From Heloderma charlesbogerti (Eukaryota; Chordata; Lepidosauria; Squamata; Helodermatidae): a stretch of 64,000 nt of DNA. Positions 1 through 11,625 of this stretch are shown here, one piece after another. The DNA is taken from positions 186,001-250,000 of the forward strand of contig JANEZZ010002879.1 of assembly GCA_026122225.1 (NCBI GenBank), written 5' to 3'. Under the pieces are notes generated by a model that was not told the DNA's origin, made no database searches, and saw only the letters and a list, made by a program, of their open reading frames with translations. How positions within the stretch are numbered: the first letter of the stretch is position 1; each line of letters begins with the position of its first letter. The translations under genes were made by a program, and so were the position numbers.

Positions 1-1517
1 ATCCCTATCTGTCTCTAATTTTGAGGAGAATGATGCATTTTGTCAGAACAGTCAAAAAAAGAGAGAAACACACACACACCATAGGTTGTAAGGACTTCTT
101 ATTTCCATTAATGTCATTGTGCCCATTAATCAATTGCAGCTGCCCCAGTCTGGATGGATAAATAAATAAATACTTAGCTTTAGGGAACTGCTCCAAGAAT
201 AAAGAAATCAGTGTGAAATCCTCCAGAAAGGTTTCACTAGTATTATTGAAATTCATTTGACTTCTCTCAAAATTTATTTTAAAAAACCTCAGCATATTCC
301 AGCACTTTGTGTCTGGAAGTGAAGGCTTTTTTATGCTTGAGCCTTCAAATTCCCACACAGAGCACAGATGCAAGCCATTAGGGCCACCAGAAGAAAAGTC
401 TACTCATGATCCAAGTGTACCTTTACTCATGAGGTGTTCCTACTCCTCAGGCAGGCAGTTCTGTACCTGGCAGCTGACTGACCCTTGTCCTTCAGATGCA
501 TGCACTCCCTGGAGCAAAGCGGCCTTTCAGAGTCTGCCTCTGAGTCTGAGTGGGGCCAACTATTAAGGTCAATGTCTATCTCCCTTGTGGGCCCAGGATC
601 CTCCTAGATCTGCCTCAAGGTCCCTGTCATAGGCAGCTCCTTTGTGATGTTTGGCTCAGAATCTCCAAGTCATCCTCTGAAGAGAAGTCCTCCAGAGGAG
701 GCATGATGTCCCCACACTAGCACTACCCCCAAGTTGTTCTTGGGTTGTTTGTTTGTTTAAGGAGATCCAGCCATGGATCTCTCATATCATGTGTTGTTTG
801 GTCCTGAGACACCTACCTTATTTTATAGAAATTATTGCTATAAATAAAATGCACTGGCTGGACAAAATGGATGCCTCAGTGTTTATATACAAAGTGCTTG
901 TGTATTCTTAAAAAAACCAAAAAACCCTCTAGAGTAGCAAACTACACCACTATCCTTCTCATGGCACTTCAAAGTCACTCTGCTTCTTGTTCTAGGAAGA
1001 CTAGCAATTATTTCTGATGAGGAACAATTGTCTTGGAAAGAAAGTATAGACAACTAAAATAGAACTGCAGCCACTAATGGATGGGTAGGCCATTATATTC
1101 CCCACACACCCCATCCTGTCAGGGAAAAGAGAAGGAATTCAATTAAAAGGCACCATCACTTCATCATTCCCACCCCCAATAGCACCAGAGTGTGAATCTG
1201 TTAGTAGCACAACCAATGTTCCATAGAAAAAAGGGTACTCATTCTAGGAGCAAATTTTCATAGAAAACAGCTACCCATTCCCAGAAAAAAATGGATCATG
1301 CATTTCTGTGTAATAGTCTTCAATAAACAAAGAAACAAAAATCCTACAGTCCCCAGCCCCCAAAAGGAAAAGTTGAGGCTATACATGTTTCAACCAAGCA
1401 CCAAAAAGGAGGGACATTGTGAGCTGCTGCTCACAAGCCCTAAATCCATATTCTCCCTAAAGAGGCAACTCTGCATGCTTCAGAGTTGTGGCATATTGTG
1501 CTCACTTCCAAATCAGC
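1..1517. other. No gene or clear repeat recognised
   Basis: AT-rich sequence with short (CA)n and purine runs. The frames at 5-373 (minus), 309-566 and 1298-1528 (plus) are short, show no family motif and look like chance openings. No exon with flanking splice sites was recognised. Confidence 0.5.
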
Positions 1518-1525
1518 CACCTGAT

Positions 1526-2055
1526 TAGGGATGTTAGAGAATTCCACCATCAACTCCAGTGAAGCTGGATTCTTTAGAATCTGGCCCCCAGAGTCTGTGG
1601 CAGAATGGAGCAATCCCCCTCGCCTCCCCGCGAAATTTATCTGGGGTGGAGCCTACCTTTGTCAGCCATCCACTGTCCTGCGAATGGCTGCCCCGGTCTG
1701 CGGCCACCATTTCCTCTCTACTTTAGCTGTGATAGGCTACGTAAGTATTTATGTAGCCTATCACAGCTAATGCAGGGATGCCATTTGCATCCCTGCCTTT
1801 TGCTGTGATAGGCTATGTAAATATATACGTAGCCTATCACGGCTAACGCAGGGACACAAAAGGTGGCTGCCATTTGCGGCTGCAGCCCAGCAGCGGATGG
1901 AAGTCCAGTTGCGGGTGGCCCCGGGCGGCGGTGGCTCTGTGGGCTCCCTGCAGAGCAGAGCTGGCCGGGAAGGATTCCAGGGGGGAGGGACAGATTGCCT
2001 CCCCCCCCCAGCAGATGGCCCCAGAGGAACGGGGTAAGTAATCCATATACCCCTA
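1526..2055 (-). mobile_element. Palindromic hAT-like element, copy A (short form)
   Basis: Starts TAGGGATGTTAGAG (END-2 type) and ends with the decayed END-1 sequence ACCCCTA. It is flanked by a perfect 8-bp duplication, CACCTGAT, at 1518-1525 and 2056-2063. Only two P1 palindromes remain (about 1727-1767 and 1802-1844); the P2 pair and central block are absent, so this is an internally deleted form of 530 bp. The GC-rich stretch at 1860-2035 leads to an outward donor GTAAGT at 2034-2039. The END-2 donor has decayed. Strand here means the END-1 to END-2 direction. Transposition by a hAT enzyme supplied elsewhere is inferred from the 8-bp duplication and the ends. Confidence 0.88.
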
Positions 2056-2319
2056 CACCTGATGGGGAAAAATGGTTTGCCTTATGCAAATGGTGTGAGG
2101 GGGGGGGTTAAATAATTCCAGTGTGTGGTGGCTCCAATCCAAATAGGCCCATGCACACTTCCTCTATTGTTAAAAAGCAAACCAGAACAAAGATAAACCT
2201 CAGCTACAATTAATGTCATATGTAGCTTGGTCCTGAAATGTAAATGGAGGCAAACAGTACATGAATATTACTCTGTACAAGATGTGTTAATAGGAAGAAT
2301 AATTATTAATAATATTTAT

Positions 2320-2690
2320 TTATTTTATTTGTAACCCTGCCTTTCTACCAAAAATAAAAAAGGCACTTAAGGCACACATAATAATAGTAACTCTTGTTAT
2401 TTCTATAGTTATTACTACAGGAAGACAAAACACAATTAAAAAGAGGCCCTTAAAAAAAAAAAAAAGCCTGCTGAGACAAAACGCTCATCTAAAAGCAGGC
2501 AATGAGAGTGTGAGACATACATCCCTTGGGAGGCTATTCCACAGACCAAAACCGACTGAAAAGCTCATCTCTCTTATTTCCTTCCCTTACTGTATATCTG
2601 ATGAAGAGAAACAAAAACAACCCAGGCTCCAACATTAGGACCAAGCCTGAGCCAAAGCTGTCATAGAGAAAGAGTGTTAGGTTCTGGGCC
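2320..2690 (-). repeat. Degenerate interspersed repeat, LINE-tail type
   Basis: Contains a 'tttgtaaccctgcctttctacc' type start, an A-rich central run and text of the form 'gggaggctattccacagacc'. This layout is typical of old reptilian LINE 3' tails and resembles the blocks at 26185-26465 and 28005-28490. The family cannot be named from reading alone. Confidence 0.35.
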
Positions 2691-3457
2691 CTATCCTCCT
2701 GCCCCATTAAGGCCTTCCACTCCTCAACAAAGGGGTGTTGCTTGGGTGGGGTGAACTGGTCTTGGAGGCATAAAGGGCTTCAGTCCAGTTTGTTTAAAGA
2801 CAACATCATACTCTTTGGTACTGGCTGATTTATAGCGCATAATGTTTTTTGCTATTAATGAGTTCCACAGTTTGAAGGTTGGTTGTTTTTCTTTAGAGTT
2901 TGTTCTCCAAAACATGAAGGGTAGAAGTACAGTAATTAAAATGTTAGGTAGATTTATTAAAGTTACTGGCTTCTTTGCCAGCTTGTAAGAATGAGACATG
3001 TGTGTGCCCCCCACGGGGGAGGGGGCTTTCATCAATAAGTGATGGATATAGGAATTTTCTGTTGGTGCTGATCTGCCATTATTTGCCAACAGAAGAAGAT
3101 GGAGGACTTTGCTTGTGCAAGCTGTTCAGCTGGAGCCTCCTATGGTGGTGCTTTGTGGGTTTGTTTTGTCAAGGTCACTGTAAGTTAGGAGAGGAAGGTA
3201 CTAGAGGTAGAGGAATAAAATCAAAAGTGGTGTGGAAGTGTGTAGAGGGGGAGTTGCAGAAAACCTGAATCAATTCCATGCTGGAAACATCCCATTGGAG
3301 GTGTCCTTGAAACACTCTGTATGTCCTCTCCGGACTTGTAGCTGAAATTCCATACTAACAACAGCCCATCTCAAAGAGCTGCTGATACTGGAAAATACAT
3401 TTAGCATGGGATTCAATGCCTGGTACACCAGTGGGGTTGCAAATGGTGACACTGGGC
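2691..3457. other. Unassigned; contains a 121-codon frame on the minus strand
   Basis: The minus-strand frame 2724-3089 has one hydrophobic stretch (NLPNILITVLLPFMFW) followed by a basic region. I do not recognise it. There is no poly(A) trace, no visible exon boundary and no relative elsewhere in the window, so it may be a decayed pseudogene or chance. Confidence 0.2.
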
Positions 3458-3880
3458 ATCTCTACACCAGCCTAAAATCCTGCATTTAAAATGGGACTGA
3501 GTGCTTCCGCTTAAGATGCAGGATCACAACTGACTCCCTTTACATTCACTTCCTTTCCTTCCCCCCTCCCCCCTCCCCTCCCCCCTCCCCTCCCCCCTCC
3601 CCTCCCCTCCCCTCCTCCCTCTCCCTGTACCTGAGTCTTCCACATCTTTCATTGATCTTGCTCCTCTTCTTGCCACTTTAACTCTTTTCATGGAGGAAAC
3701 TGAAGCAGAACACAATGGGGTATTGGATAGATCATTATCTGCAATCTATTTAAAAACAGAACAAAGGACATTTAGTGCAGGAGATGCCTTGGAGGGTCAT
3801 GGCATCATGTAAAGAGCCCACAAACTTCCTTGAAGGTGCAATCTCAATCTCAGGATAAAAACTCCTTGTGAAGGAGCCCA
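3458..3880 (+). repeat. Dispersed repeat R, copy 1 (uninterrupted)
   Basis: Runs from 'tctacaccagcctaaaatc' to 'gtgaaggagccca'. It aligns by eye over its full length with 60481-61820, where the same sequence is split by copy M. The segment 'agagcccacaaac|ttccttgaag' near 3826 is the unoccupied version of the M insertion point. No coding content is seen. It is probably a non-autonomous DNA element of unknown class. Confidence 0.7.
3553..3626 (+). repeat. Polypyrimidine tract (CCCCTCCC)n
   Basis: About 70 bases almost entirely C and T with a CCCTCCC-like unit, inside repeat R. The second R copy has only a short version at 60580-60610, so the tract expanded after dispersal. The complementary strand is G-rich. 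Confidence 0.85.
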
Positions 3881-6800
3881 CTGTGATGGTTTTATGGACT
3901 GAGGACAGATTGGCATGGATCACTCATGGGCTGATGAGAATTCTGGGGATCCATTTCAAGGTTAGGGGCACAGTAGACAGGTTCAAGGCATCAATGCAAG
4001 GTCTGTGGCTAAAGACAGGAGTAGTATTCATGGGAGCAAAACTCCAAGAAGAATATAGGAGTTAATGAAGGGTGGTGGTGAAATAACAGCACACTGGGGC
4101 TAAATGGCAAATATTATTGCATTGGAAATGACAGGTGGCCACCAAGCCCTTTCTGAGGGACAGAAAAAAATGTGATTATCAACCTCTTTGTTCCTGTCTC
4201 CCGACACCTCTCTAGTACAAACTCAGGCTCTTGGGTTGATCATGTGCAAAGGAAGTCAAGGCTGGGATTCTCCATAGTAATGCAGAAGATTGAATTTCAG
4301 TAAATATAGTGCTCTTCACCTGTACTTAACAGGGTTCAGCTGTCAAAATCTCTTGTTCAAGATCCCCTTACCTTAAAAGTAAAGAAGGAAGTTGCAATCC
4401 AGCCACTTGATAGCCTCCCCACTGATGTTTCCTGAGTTCTGTTTCTAGTCCAGTGGAAACTATCTGGAAGATCTCATTGAGAACTGTGAGTAAATAGTAG
4501 GGCTTTATTTGGTGCCAGTTGCGATTCCCTCTATAATGCTCTGCTCATCGGAAAGGTAAGTTGCAGCAAAATGGAACTTGGGGCATTCCAGGGAAGACAA
4601 ACAAAATAGAAAATCTGGGAGATTTATTTTGGAACAGCCTAGTAAAAGCATGGCTTTAAAATGTATCTATGCCTGAGATTAAATGAAAGAGACTTTTCTT
4701 TTGCTCATAGGAGATCCTGGGAAGGTATGGTGGCATTTTGCCCAGTCTCATTAATTCTTCTCACTTAAATGTAAAGGCCTGGGGCTGATATCATGCATGG
4801 ACATTCCCCCTTTCCTAGTGCCAAAACATCAGTTCCTTCTATACCATGAGATTATGTTCCTAGTGTGTCAGAACAATTCTCCCAATGCTGAACAGATTTG
4901 CACTTTGCATACACCTTTGTGGAACTACTGAGCTGCCTGTTTCTTTTAGAAAACTCTCAGTGCATGTGTATTGCTACTCGAGTGTCTATGGTTTGAGCCA
5001 TTGCTTCTAGAAACACAGCATAATGCTTCTGTCAGCAATTTAAACAAAGCTCGTTATCTAAATGGATCCATAATTAATAAATATGTGAAAGGATGTCAGC
5101 TTTAATGATTGCCTACTTCCATGAGCATTATTTTATTTGCTTATTATCTGTGGCCTTCCCTCTTCACTGGCTCCCACTCTGTGCTAAAGAACCAGGTTAT
5201 AAATGAGATGTGACAGGATGAAATGGAACCTGAAGTGATGGTATGCATACGTGAATGCATTGCCCATCTCAGCAACTGTTTCTGTCAATGACAGCCTGAT
5301 GAAATCTAGCACTGATCTGCTACATCTGGCCCATCTATATTTCCCCATGGCATGGATGGCTGGGCAAGTTATAACAGTCCAGGGCTGGTGGGAAACACCT
5401 GGTGGCTGCATGAGACCCATGGGCCCATAAACTGCCTTCCAGATTGGTTGGGCAACTGAAGTACAAGGGGCTCTACTTATATCCAGGGTGACCCAAATTC
5501 ATCCTCACCACCAGAAATATAGAATCTGTATCTCTTGTTTAGGGGTATAGGCTTTCTTTGCTTGGATAGGTGAATTTTGTCACCCTGCTGGGTACTCTCA
5601 CCCATCTGGTTTGGACCAGTAATGTATGTTTTTGTTTGACCTGCAAAGTTCAACCAGTTAAGGGCAGAATCCTATGGGGATGGCTGTAAGACTCTGGACC
5701 TGGAGACTTATGGCCATCCAGTGCAGAGCGGGAGGTGTGGCGGAGGCAATCTTTGTTGCCACACTCCTCCCACTCTGCATTTCAACTGGATGGGCTTCAT
5801 AGCCTGTCTAGATGAGGTGTTGGGGAGGGGGAGAGAAGGAGGCTGGAGAGGCTGGAGGATTCCTCAGAAGCCAGCCTCCTCAGTCCCCTCCCTTCCCACC
5901 CAAAAGAACACCCCCATTATTTGCCCTTTGAGGTTGCTTTTGCGACCTCGGAGAAGCAGTTGGCATGGTTCTCCCCATACCAACTGTTAGAAGAGAGGGT
6001 AGGGAGCTTGGACTCCTGGGTCCAAAGTCAGAGCACTGACTCTGACCTTGGATCCAGGAATCTGAACTATCTTACCCCCCCCTCCCCAAGATGCTGTATA
6101 GGGGCCATGGGATTTGCTCTCTAATTAGTTTAATGTGATCTATTAAACCTTTATAATGGTCTGGGAAGTTAACATCAATCAAACAAGATTCCCCCTCTCA
6201 TTACAAGAACAACAGTCAACAGAGGCAATGGTTGTTGTTGTTGTTGTTGTTTTCTCACACAAGGGGAGGAACACTTAAGGTTATGCCTGTCATGAAACTT
6301 CCTTTCTTTTTTTAGGCAAAGGAAGTATATTGAATATTGTAATTTAGAGATACTTCCTTTAGGGAAGGGAGTTTAGAAATGATCCCTGCAGGGAAGGGTC
6401 AGAGGAGCAAGAGAAACTGTTCCTAGATATACCTTCTTGGCAATAAACAATTATATTAATGTTTTCTTTGATGTGACCCTCATAGGAGTGAACCCCTAAC
6501 TTATTACATGGGGCCCAAAGTCGAGACCAAACATACTTCTTTCTCAGGGCAGAAACAGCTGAATAATGTGGGCAGGGAGTCACGCACACCCTGGTCAGAA
6601 TGCAGTGTAGCAGTAGAAAGGTACTATGGAACTTTTGCAAACCTCTTCCAGTCAACAGAATTCTGACAATGTTGCAGAAAATTTGAGGTGGGGGGGGACC
6701 TCCGGCAAACATTTGAATTTTAACTGGCTGCCATAGGGGCAAAAGAAAAACCCGTTCAAGTAAATAATTACAGAGCGTAGCCCTGGCAGTTTTCATATGC

Positions 6801-6950
6801 ACATGGGACTTGGATACCTCTGTCTTTGTCACATGGACATTATAATAAACTAAATGAAAGTTAGGTACCTGGGATGTTTCCTCTATTTCTTCACTTCCAG
6901 TTCCTTCCCTTCTCTTGGGTCAAACTAGATGCAACGTTAATTGTGTGAAT
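3881..6950. other. No gene recognised; short (GTT)n
   Basis: Mostly unique-looking AT-rich sequence with a (GTT)n run at about 6231-6250. The 157-codon minus frame at 6359-6832 has no recognised motif and is treated as chance. I see no rRNA, tRNA or clear TE ends here. Confidence 0.45.
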
Positions 6951-6963
6951 GCAATTAACATGC

Positions 6964-7917
6964 TAACAGTAAGAACCAGACATGGAACAACCGATTGGTT
7001 CAAAATTGGGAAAGGAGTACGACAAGGCTGCATATTGTCACCCTGCTTATTTAACTTATATGCAGAGTACATCATGAGAAACATCGCCGGGTTGGATGAA
7101 CCACAGGTTGGAATTCAGATTGCCGGGAGAATTATCAACAACCTCAGATACGCAGACGATACCACCCTAATGGCAGAAAGCAAAGAGGATCTAAAGAGCC
7201 TCTTGTTGAGGGTGAAAGAAGACAGTGCAAAAGCTGGTTTGAAAGTCAACATTAAAAAAACTAAGTTCATGGCATCTGGCCCCATCACTTCCTGGCATAT
7301 GGAAGGGGAAGAAATGGAAGCAGTGACAGATTTTATTTTCTTGGGCTCCAAGATCACTGCAGATGGTGACTGTAGCCATGAAATTAAAAGACGCTTGTTC
7401 CTTGGGAGGAAAGCTATGGTGAACCTAGTCAGCATAGTAAGAAGCAGAGAGATCACCTTGCCGACAAAGGTCCACATAATCAAAGCTATGGTTTTCCCAG
7501 TAGTAATGTATGGCTGTGAGAGCTGGACTATGAGGAAGGCTGAGTGCCAAAGAATTGATGCTTTTGAGCTGTGGTGCTGGAGAAGACTATTACAAGTCCC
7601 CTGGACTGCAAGGAGGTCAAATCAGTCAATCCTTAAGGAAATGAACCCTGAGTGCTCATTGGAAGGACAGATACTGAAGCTGAAGCTCAAATATTTTGGC
7701 CACCTAATGCAAAGAGAAAACTCTCTGGAAAAGACCCTGATGCTGAGAAAGACTGAAGGCAAAAGGAGAAGGGGATGGCAGAGGATGAGATGGCTAGATA
7801 GCATCACTGATGCAATGAATATGGACTTGAGCACGCTCCGAGCGCAGTACAGGAAGGCCTGGCATGCTATGGTCCATGGGGTCACGAAGAGTCAGACATG
7901 ACTGAACGACTGAACAA
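6964..7917 (+). mobile_element. BovB LINE, 5'-truncated (copy 1)
   Basis: RTE-clade non-LTR retrotransposon starting inside the reverse transcriptase and ending with the BovB 3' tail (gactgaacaacaa). It is flanked by the target duplication CAATTAACATG at 6952-6962 and 7918-7928, the product of target-primed reverse transcription with 5' truncation. Confidence 0.93.
6965..7901 (+). pseudogene. BovB reverse transcriptase C-terminal part
   Basis: An open frame of about 310 codons. The in-frame ATG at 6915 lies in flanking DNA and adds about 17 foreign residues. Visible motifs are RQGCILSPCLFNLYA (RT motif 4) and the catalytic LRYADDTTLMAE box. After that come the BovB C-terminal hallmarks MYGCESWT, DAFELWCWRRLL and KYFGHLMQRENSLEKTL, ending in VHGVTKSQT. 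The upstream RT motifs with the first catalytic Asp, and the whole endonuclease, are missing, so no active enzyme is expected. The frame has no internal stop, which suggests a young insertion. Confidence 0.92.
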
Positions 7918-7928
7918 CAATTAACATG

Positions 7929-8443
7929 TTGTTATAATATGAATAGCATCTTCAGGGAAGCCTGAGCAGCTTCCCACCGTGCAAGTTGGGAAGTGGGGAT
8001 TCAATTTTTCCTCTTCCCCGCCCAAAGCTACTGTTTGCATTCCGAGGAAATATCCCATTGGCACCAATGGAAGCTTTGCTGAAGTACAAATAGCAGATAA
8101 AGGGCAGATCTACACCTTGTGTCATATCATTACAATCCCATAATGGTAACACTATATCCCTCTTGAGCTTTTATACCTTGTAGGACACACAATGACATTT
8201 GCTGAAGTATATTGGATAATGTGGAATAAAGAGCAGGAAATAACACTACAAAAGTGGTATATCAAATGTGTAATGTTCCCCAACAGTTAGCAGTGCACTT
8301 CACTACCAGTACCACTATAAAGCAATAGTGTAGCCTTAGACAGAAGGTTGGTGCCATGGTAGGGACAGAGTGTGACAGAGTCCTCTCCCCCATTTTGTGG
8401 TATCCAAAGGTTGATCAGACTTCCCCTCATACTAAAACATACG
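7929..8443. other. No gene; possible decayed MITE
   Basis: The stretch from about 8100 ('cagatctacacc...') resembles the start of the small inverted-repeat element at 36207-36332. No matching right end was found. The rest is unassigned. Confidence 0.35.
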
Positions 8444-8445
8444 TA

Positions 8446-8661
8446 CAGTCAGGGACAGAAGTATTGGAACAAAGATAACTGTAGTTGGCCTCTGTACACC
8501 ACCAATTGAAGCTGAAAGGAAACACACCCAGATGGGAGCGAAGTCAGGACTTCCAGCTGTAATTCAAGGGGTTTGACAAAAGTGGGGCACTAACCATTCA
8601 GGAAGGACAGCCAGTGGCATACACACGCCTCCATCATTGGTGCCTCATAAGTAGTGGAACG
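8446..8661 (+). repeat. Left terminal inverted repeat of the Tc1-like element
   Basis: The reverse complement of 9873-10091 matches closely, including 'ggcctctgtacaccacca' and 'gggcactaac.attcagga'. Members with inverted repeats of about 200 bp normally carry two transposase-binding sites per arm. Only the repeat itself is directly visible here. Confidence 0.9.
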
Positions 8662-8798
8662 AATGGCTGACAAGCAGCTGCATGGACAGGTGTGGCCTGT
8701 TTCCTGGGTACCTTATGACCAATCAAGCAGATGAAAAGCCTGAAGGTGGTTCTGAGTGTTACATTTGCATGTAGTAGCTGTTCACTGGAACTCCCAAC

Positions 8799-9836
8799 AT
8801 GAGGTCCAAAGAGGTGTCCATGAGAGTGAAGGAGGCCATCATTAGGCCAAGGAAACAAAATAAACCCATCAGAGAGATAGCAAAAACCGTGGGAGTGGCC
8901 AATACAACAGTTTGGAACATCCTGAAAAAGAAGGAATTAACTGGCAAGCTCAGCAACAGCAAAAGGCCTGGAAGACCATGGACGACAACTAAAGTGGATG
9001 ACCGCAGAATTCTGCTCATGGTGAAGAGGAACTCTTTCACAACATCTAGCCAGGTCAAGAACACTCTTCCAGAGGTAGGCATGTCATTGTCAACATCTGC
9101 AGTCAAGAGACAGCTTTATGAATGTAAATACAGAGGCTTCACAACAAGGTGCAAACCACTGGTAATGCTCAAGAACAGACAGGCCAGATTAGCCTTTGCC
9201 AGCAAACACCTAAAAAAGCCTGCCCAGTTCTGGAATAAGATTCTTTAGACTGATGAGACCAAGATTAACTTGTACCAGAATGATGGGAAGGGAAAAGTAT
9301 GGAGAAGGAAAGCAACAGCTCATGATCCAGAGCATTCTACATCAACTGTCAAACATGGTGGAGGCAGTGTTATGGCATGGGCACGTATGGCTGCCAATGG
9401 AACCAGGTCACTGGTGTTTATTGTTGACCTGATTGCTGATAAAAGCAGCAGGATGCATTCTGAAGTGTATAGGGCTATACTTTCTGCTCAGATTCAGCCG
9501 AATCCTGCCAAATTGATAGGACGCCGCTTCATATTGCAGATGGATAATGACCCCAAGCATACAGCAAAAGCTACCCAAAAGTTTCTCAAGGCAAAGAAGT
9601 GGGATGTTCTTCAATGGCCAAGTCAGTCACCTGATCTCCACCCAATAGAGCATGCTTTTCACTTACTGAAGACAAGACTGAAGGCAGAAAGACCCACAAA
9701 CAAGCAGCAGCTGAAGGCAGCTGCAGTAAAGGCCTGGCAAAGCATCTCAAGGGAGGAAACTCAGCATTTGGTCATGTCCATGGGTTTCAAACTTCAGGCA
9801 GTCACTGACTGCAAAGGATTTTCATCCAGGTCTTAA
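8799..9836 (+). pseudogene. Tc1-like transposase with one in-frame stop
   Basis: Start ATG at 8799 and end at 9836 give 345 codons, full length for Tc1 transposases (about 340). The N-terminal part has a paired-like helix-turn-helix (IREIAKTVGVANTTVWNIL) and an AT-hook-like GRP segment (RPGRPW). The catalytic part has DETK just after the stop, the glycine box HGGGSVMAWARM, the second Asp in QMDNDPKH and the Glu in PDLHPIEHAF. The spacing from the first Asp of MDND to that Glu is 34 residues, i.e. DD34E. The only break is TAG at 9246-9248, where family members usually have Trp before the Asp-Glu-Thr motif. Upstream and downstream are in the same frame without indels. It is inactive as it stands, but only recently so. 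Confidence 0.93.
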
Positions 9837-9872
9837 AGGTGATCCTTAAGTTTGAAATGGTGTTGGTTTGTT

Positions 9873-10091
9873 CCATTACTTATGAGCCACCAATGATGGG
9901 GGCATGTGTATGCCACTGGCTGTCCTTCCTGAATTGTTAGTGCCCCACTTTCGTCAGACCCCTTGAATTACAGCTGCAAGTCCTGAATTCACTCCCATCG
10001 GGGTGTGTTTCCTTTCAACTTCAATGTGGTGGTGTACAGAGGCCAACTGCCAAAACAGTTATCCTTGTTCAAATATTTCTGGCCCTGACTG
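9873..10091 (-). repeat. Right terminal inverted repeat of the Tc1-like element
   Basis: Mirror of 8446-8661, ending CCCTGACTG next to the TA target. Differences from the left arm are scattered substitutions, consistent with decay after insertion. Confidence 0.9.
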
Positions 10092-10093
10092 TA

Positions 10094-10662
10094 TATGCAT
10101 GAACTTCATTCATGTTAGATATATGGAAATCAGAAAAGCTGAAGCTTGTTGAGTTTCACCTCAAAGCTTGGTCCAATTTGTGTCCATGTCGGATTACAAG
10201 GTTTTTCCCATTCAGGTTCAGGAGGTGCAAAAATGATATATTCTGGTCCTAAGCTAATTGAAACACATTCCTCATACATCTCTAACTCACTCTAGTCCAG
10301 CCCTCAGTGAAGCCATCAGGAGGGTAAGCAGATACAAGCAAGGGCAGGGGTCCTGAACCATTGATACTTGTGTAGAAGATAGGATGTTTTTCAGGAGGCG
10401 CAAACATTTCCCCCTCATTCGTAACAAGTCAGATTGGCCGAAATGACCTTTTCTGCACAGCTGTGAAGGTGAAAAAGCTCTGCTTTCCTCTCCATCTAGT
10501 GCCCCTAATCTGGTGCATTGTCAATTTCTTGTAATGCTCAACGTTGCAAACTTGATCCTTGCAGTTCTCCTCCAGAAGATATAGGGTGGTGTAATCCCAT
10601 CATGAGGAGGAAGAGTGATGTGCTCTATAAATCTGTGTCTGCAGCAGGATTTAATCCTGGAT
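10094..10662. other. No gene recognised
   Basis: Spacer between the Tc1-like element and the next BovB. No frame of note and no recognised repeat ends. Confidence 0.45.
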
Positions 10663-11625
10663 AGTATCAGCCAACCCCTTCATGGATCACTGCCTTGTTG
10701 TGGCGAAGGGGCTTATGTAACTCAGTGAAGCCATAAGCTATGCCGTGCAGGGCCACCCAAGATGGACAGGTCATGGTGGAGAGTTCTGACAAAATGTGGT
10801 CCACTGGAGAAGGAAATGGCAACCCACTCCAGTATACTTGCCAAGAAAACCACATAGAACGAATCACAAGGCTAAAAGATATTACGCAAGAAGATGAGGC
10901 CCTCAGGTCGGAATGTGTCCAATATACTACTGGGGAAGAGCAGAGGGAATTTCCAAGTAGCACCAGAAAGAGTGAAGCAGCTGGGCCAAACCCGAAAGGA
11001 CACTCAGCTCTGGATGTGTCTGGTGGTGACAAGAAAGTCCGATGCTGTAAAGAACAATATTGTTTAGGAACCTGGAATGTAAGATCAATGAATCAAGGTA
11101 AGCTGGAGGTGGTCAAATGATGGCAGGACTGAACATTGACATCTTGGGAATCAGGAAACTAAAATGGACAAGCATGGGCGAATTTAATTCAGGTCACCAT
11201 CATATCTACTACTGTGGGCTTAGAAGAAATGGAGTAGCTCTCATAGTCAACAAATGGGTGGGAAAAGCAGTACTGGGGTAAAATCTCAAAAACGACAGAA
11301 TGATCTCAGTACAAATCCAAGGCAAACCATTCAACATCACTGTAATTCAAGTCTATGCCTCAACCACTGATGCCGAAGAAGCTGAGGTTGATCGGTTCTA
11401 TGAAGACCTACAACACCTTCTAGAACTAACACCAAAAAAAGATGTCCTCTTCATCATAGGGGATTGGAATGCTAAGGTAGGAAGTCAAGAAGTCACCGGG
11501 ATAACAGGCAAGCATGGCCTTGGTGTACAAAATGAAGCAGGACAAAGGCTAATAGAGTTTTGCCAAGAGAACATGCTGATCATAGCAAACACGCTTTTCC
11601 AACAGCACAAGAGGTGACTCTACAC

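Larger units (their letters stand above)
8446..10091 (+). mobile_element. Tc1-like (Tc1/mariner) transposon, nearly complete
   Basis: A 1646-bp element flanked by TA at 8444-8445 and 10092-10093, the Tc1/mariner target signature. The termini are CAGTCAGGG and CCCTGACTG. The terminal inverted repeats are long, about 215 bp each (8446-8661 and 9873-10091). They align throughout, with a few substitutions and one gap of about 8 bases in the left arm near position 35. A single transposase frame lies between them. No related copy exists in the window. Confidence 0.95.

Noticed and set aside
1..373. 122-codon minus-strand frame
   Set aside because: No motif, atypical composition and no splice context. 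It fits chance in AT-rich DNA.
2724..3089. 121-codon minus-strand frame with a hydrophobic segment as a host gene
   Set aside because: I recognise no family; no exon borders or poly(A) trace. Kept only as an unassigned note.
6359..6832. 157-codon minus-strand frame as a gene
   Set aside because: Its length is notable, but the translation shows no domain and the reverse strand is ordinary repeat-poor sequence.
7115..7483. Minus-strand frames inside BovB copies (also 12650-13297, 23605-24213, 24712-25134, 52547-53071)
   Set aside because: They are mirror readings of the BovB coding strand, repeated in each copy.
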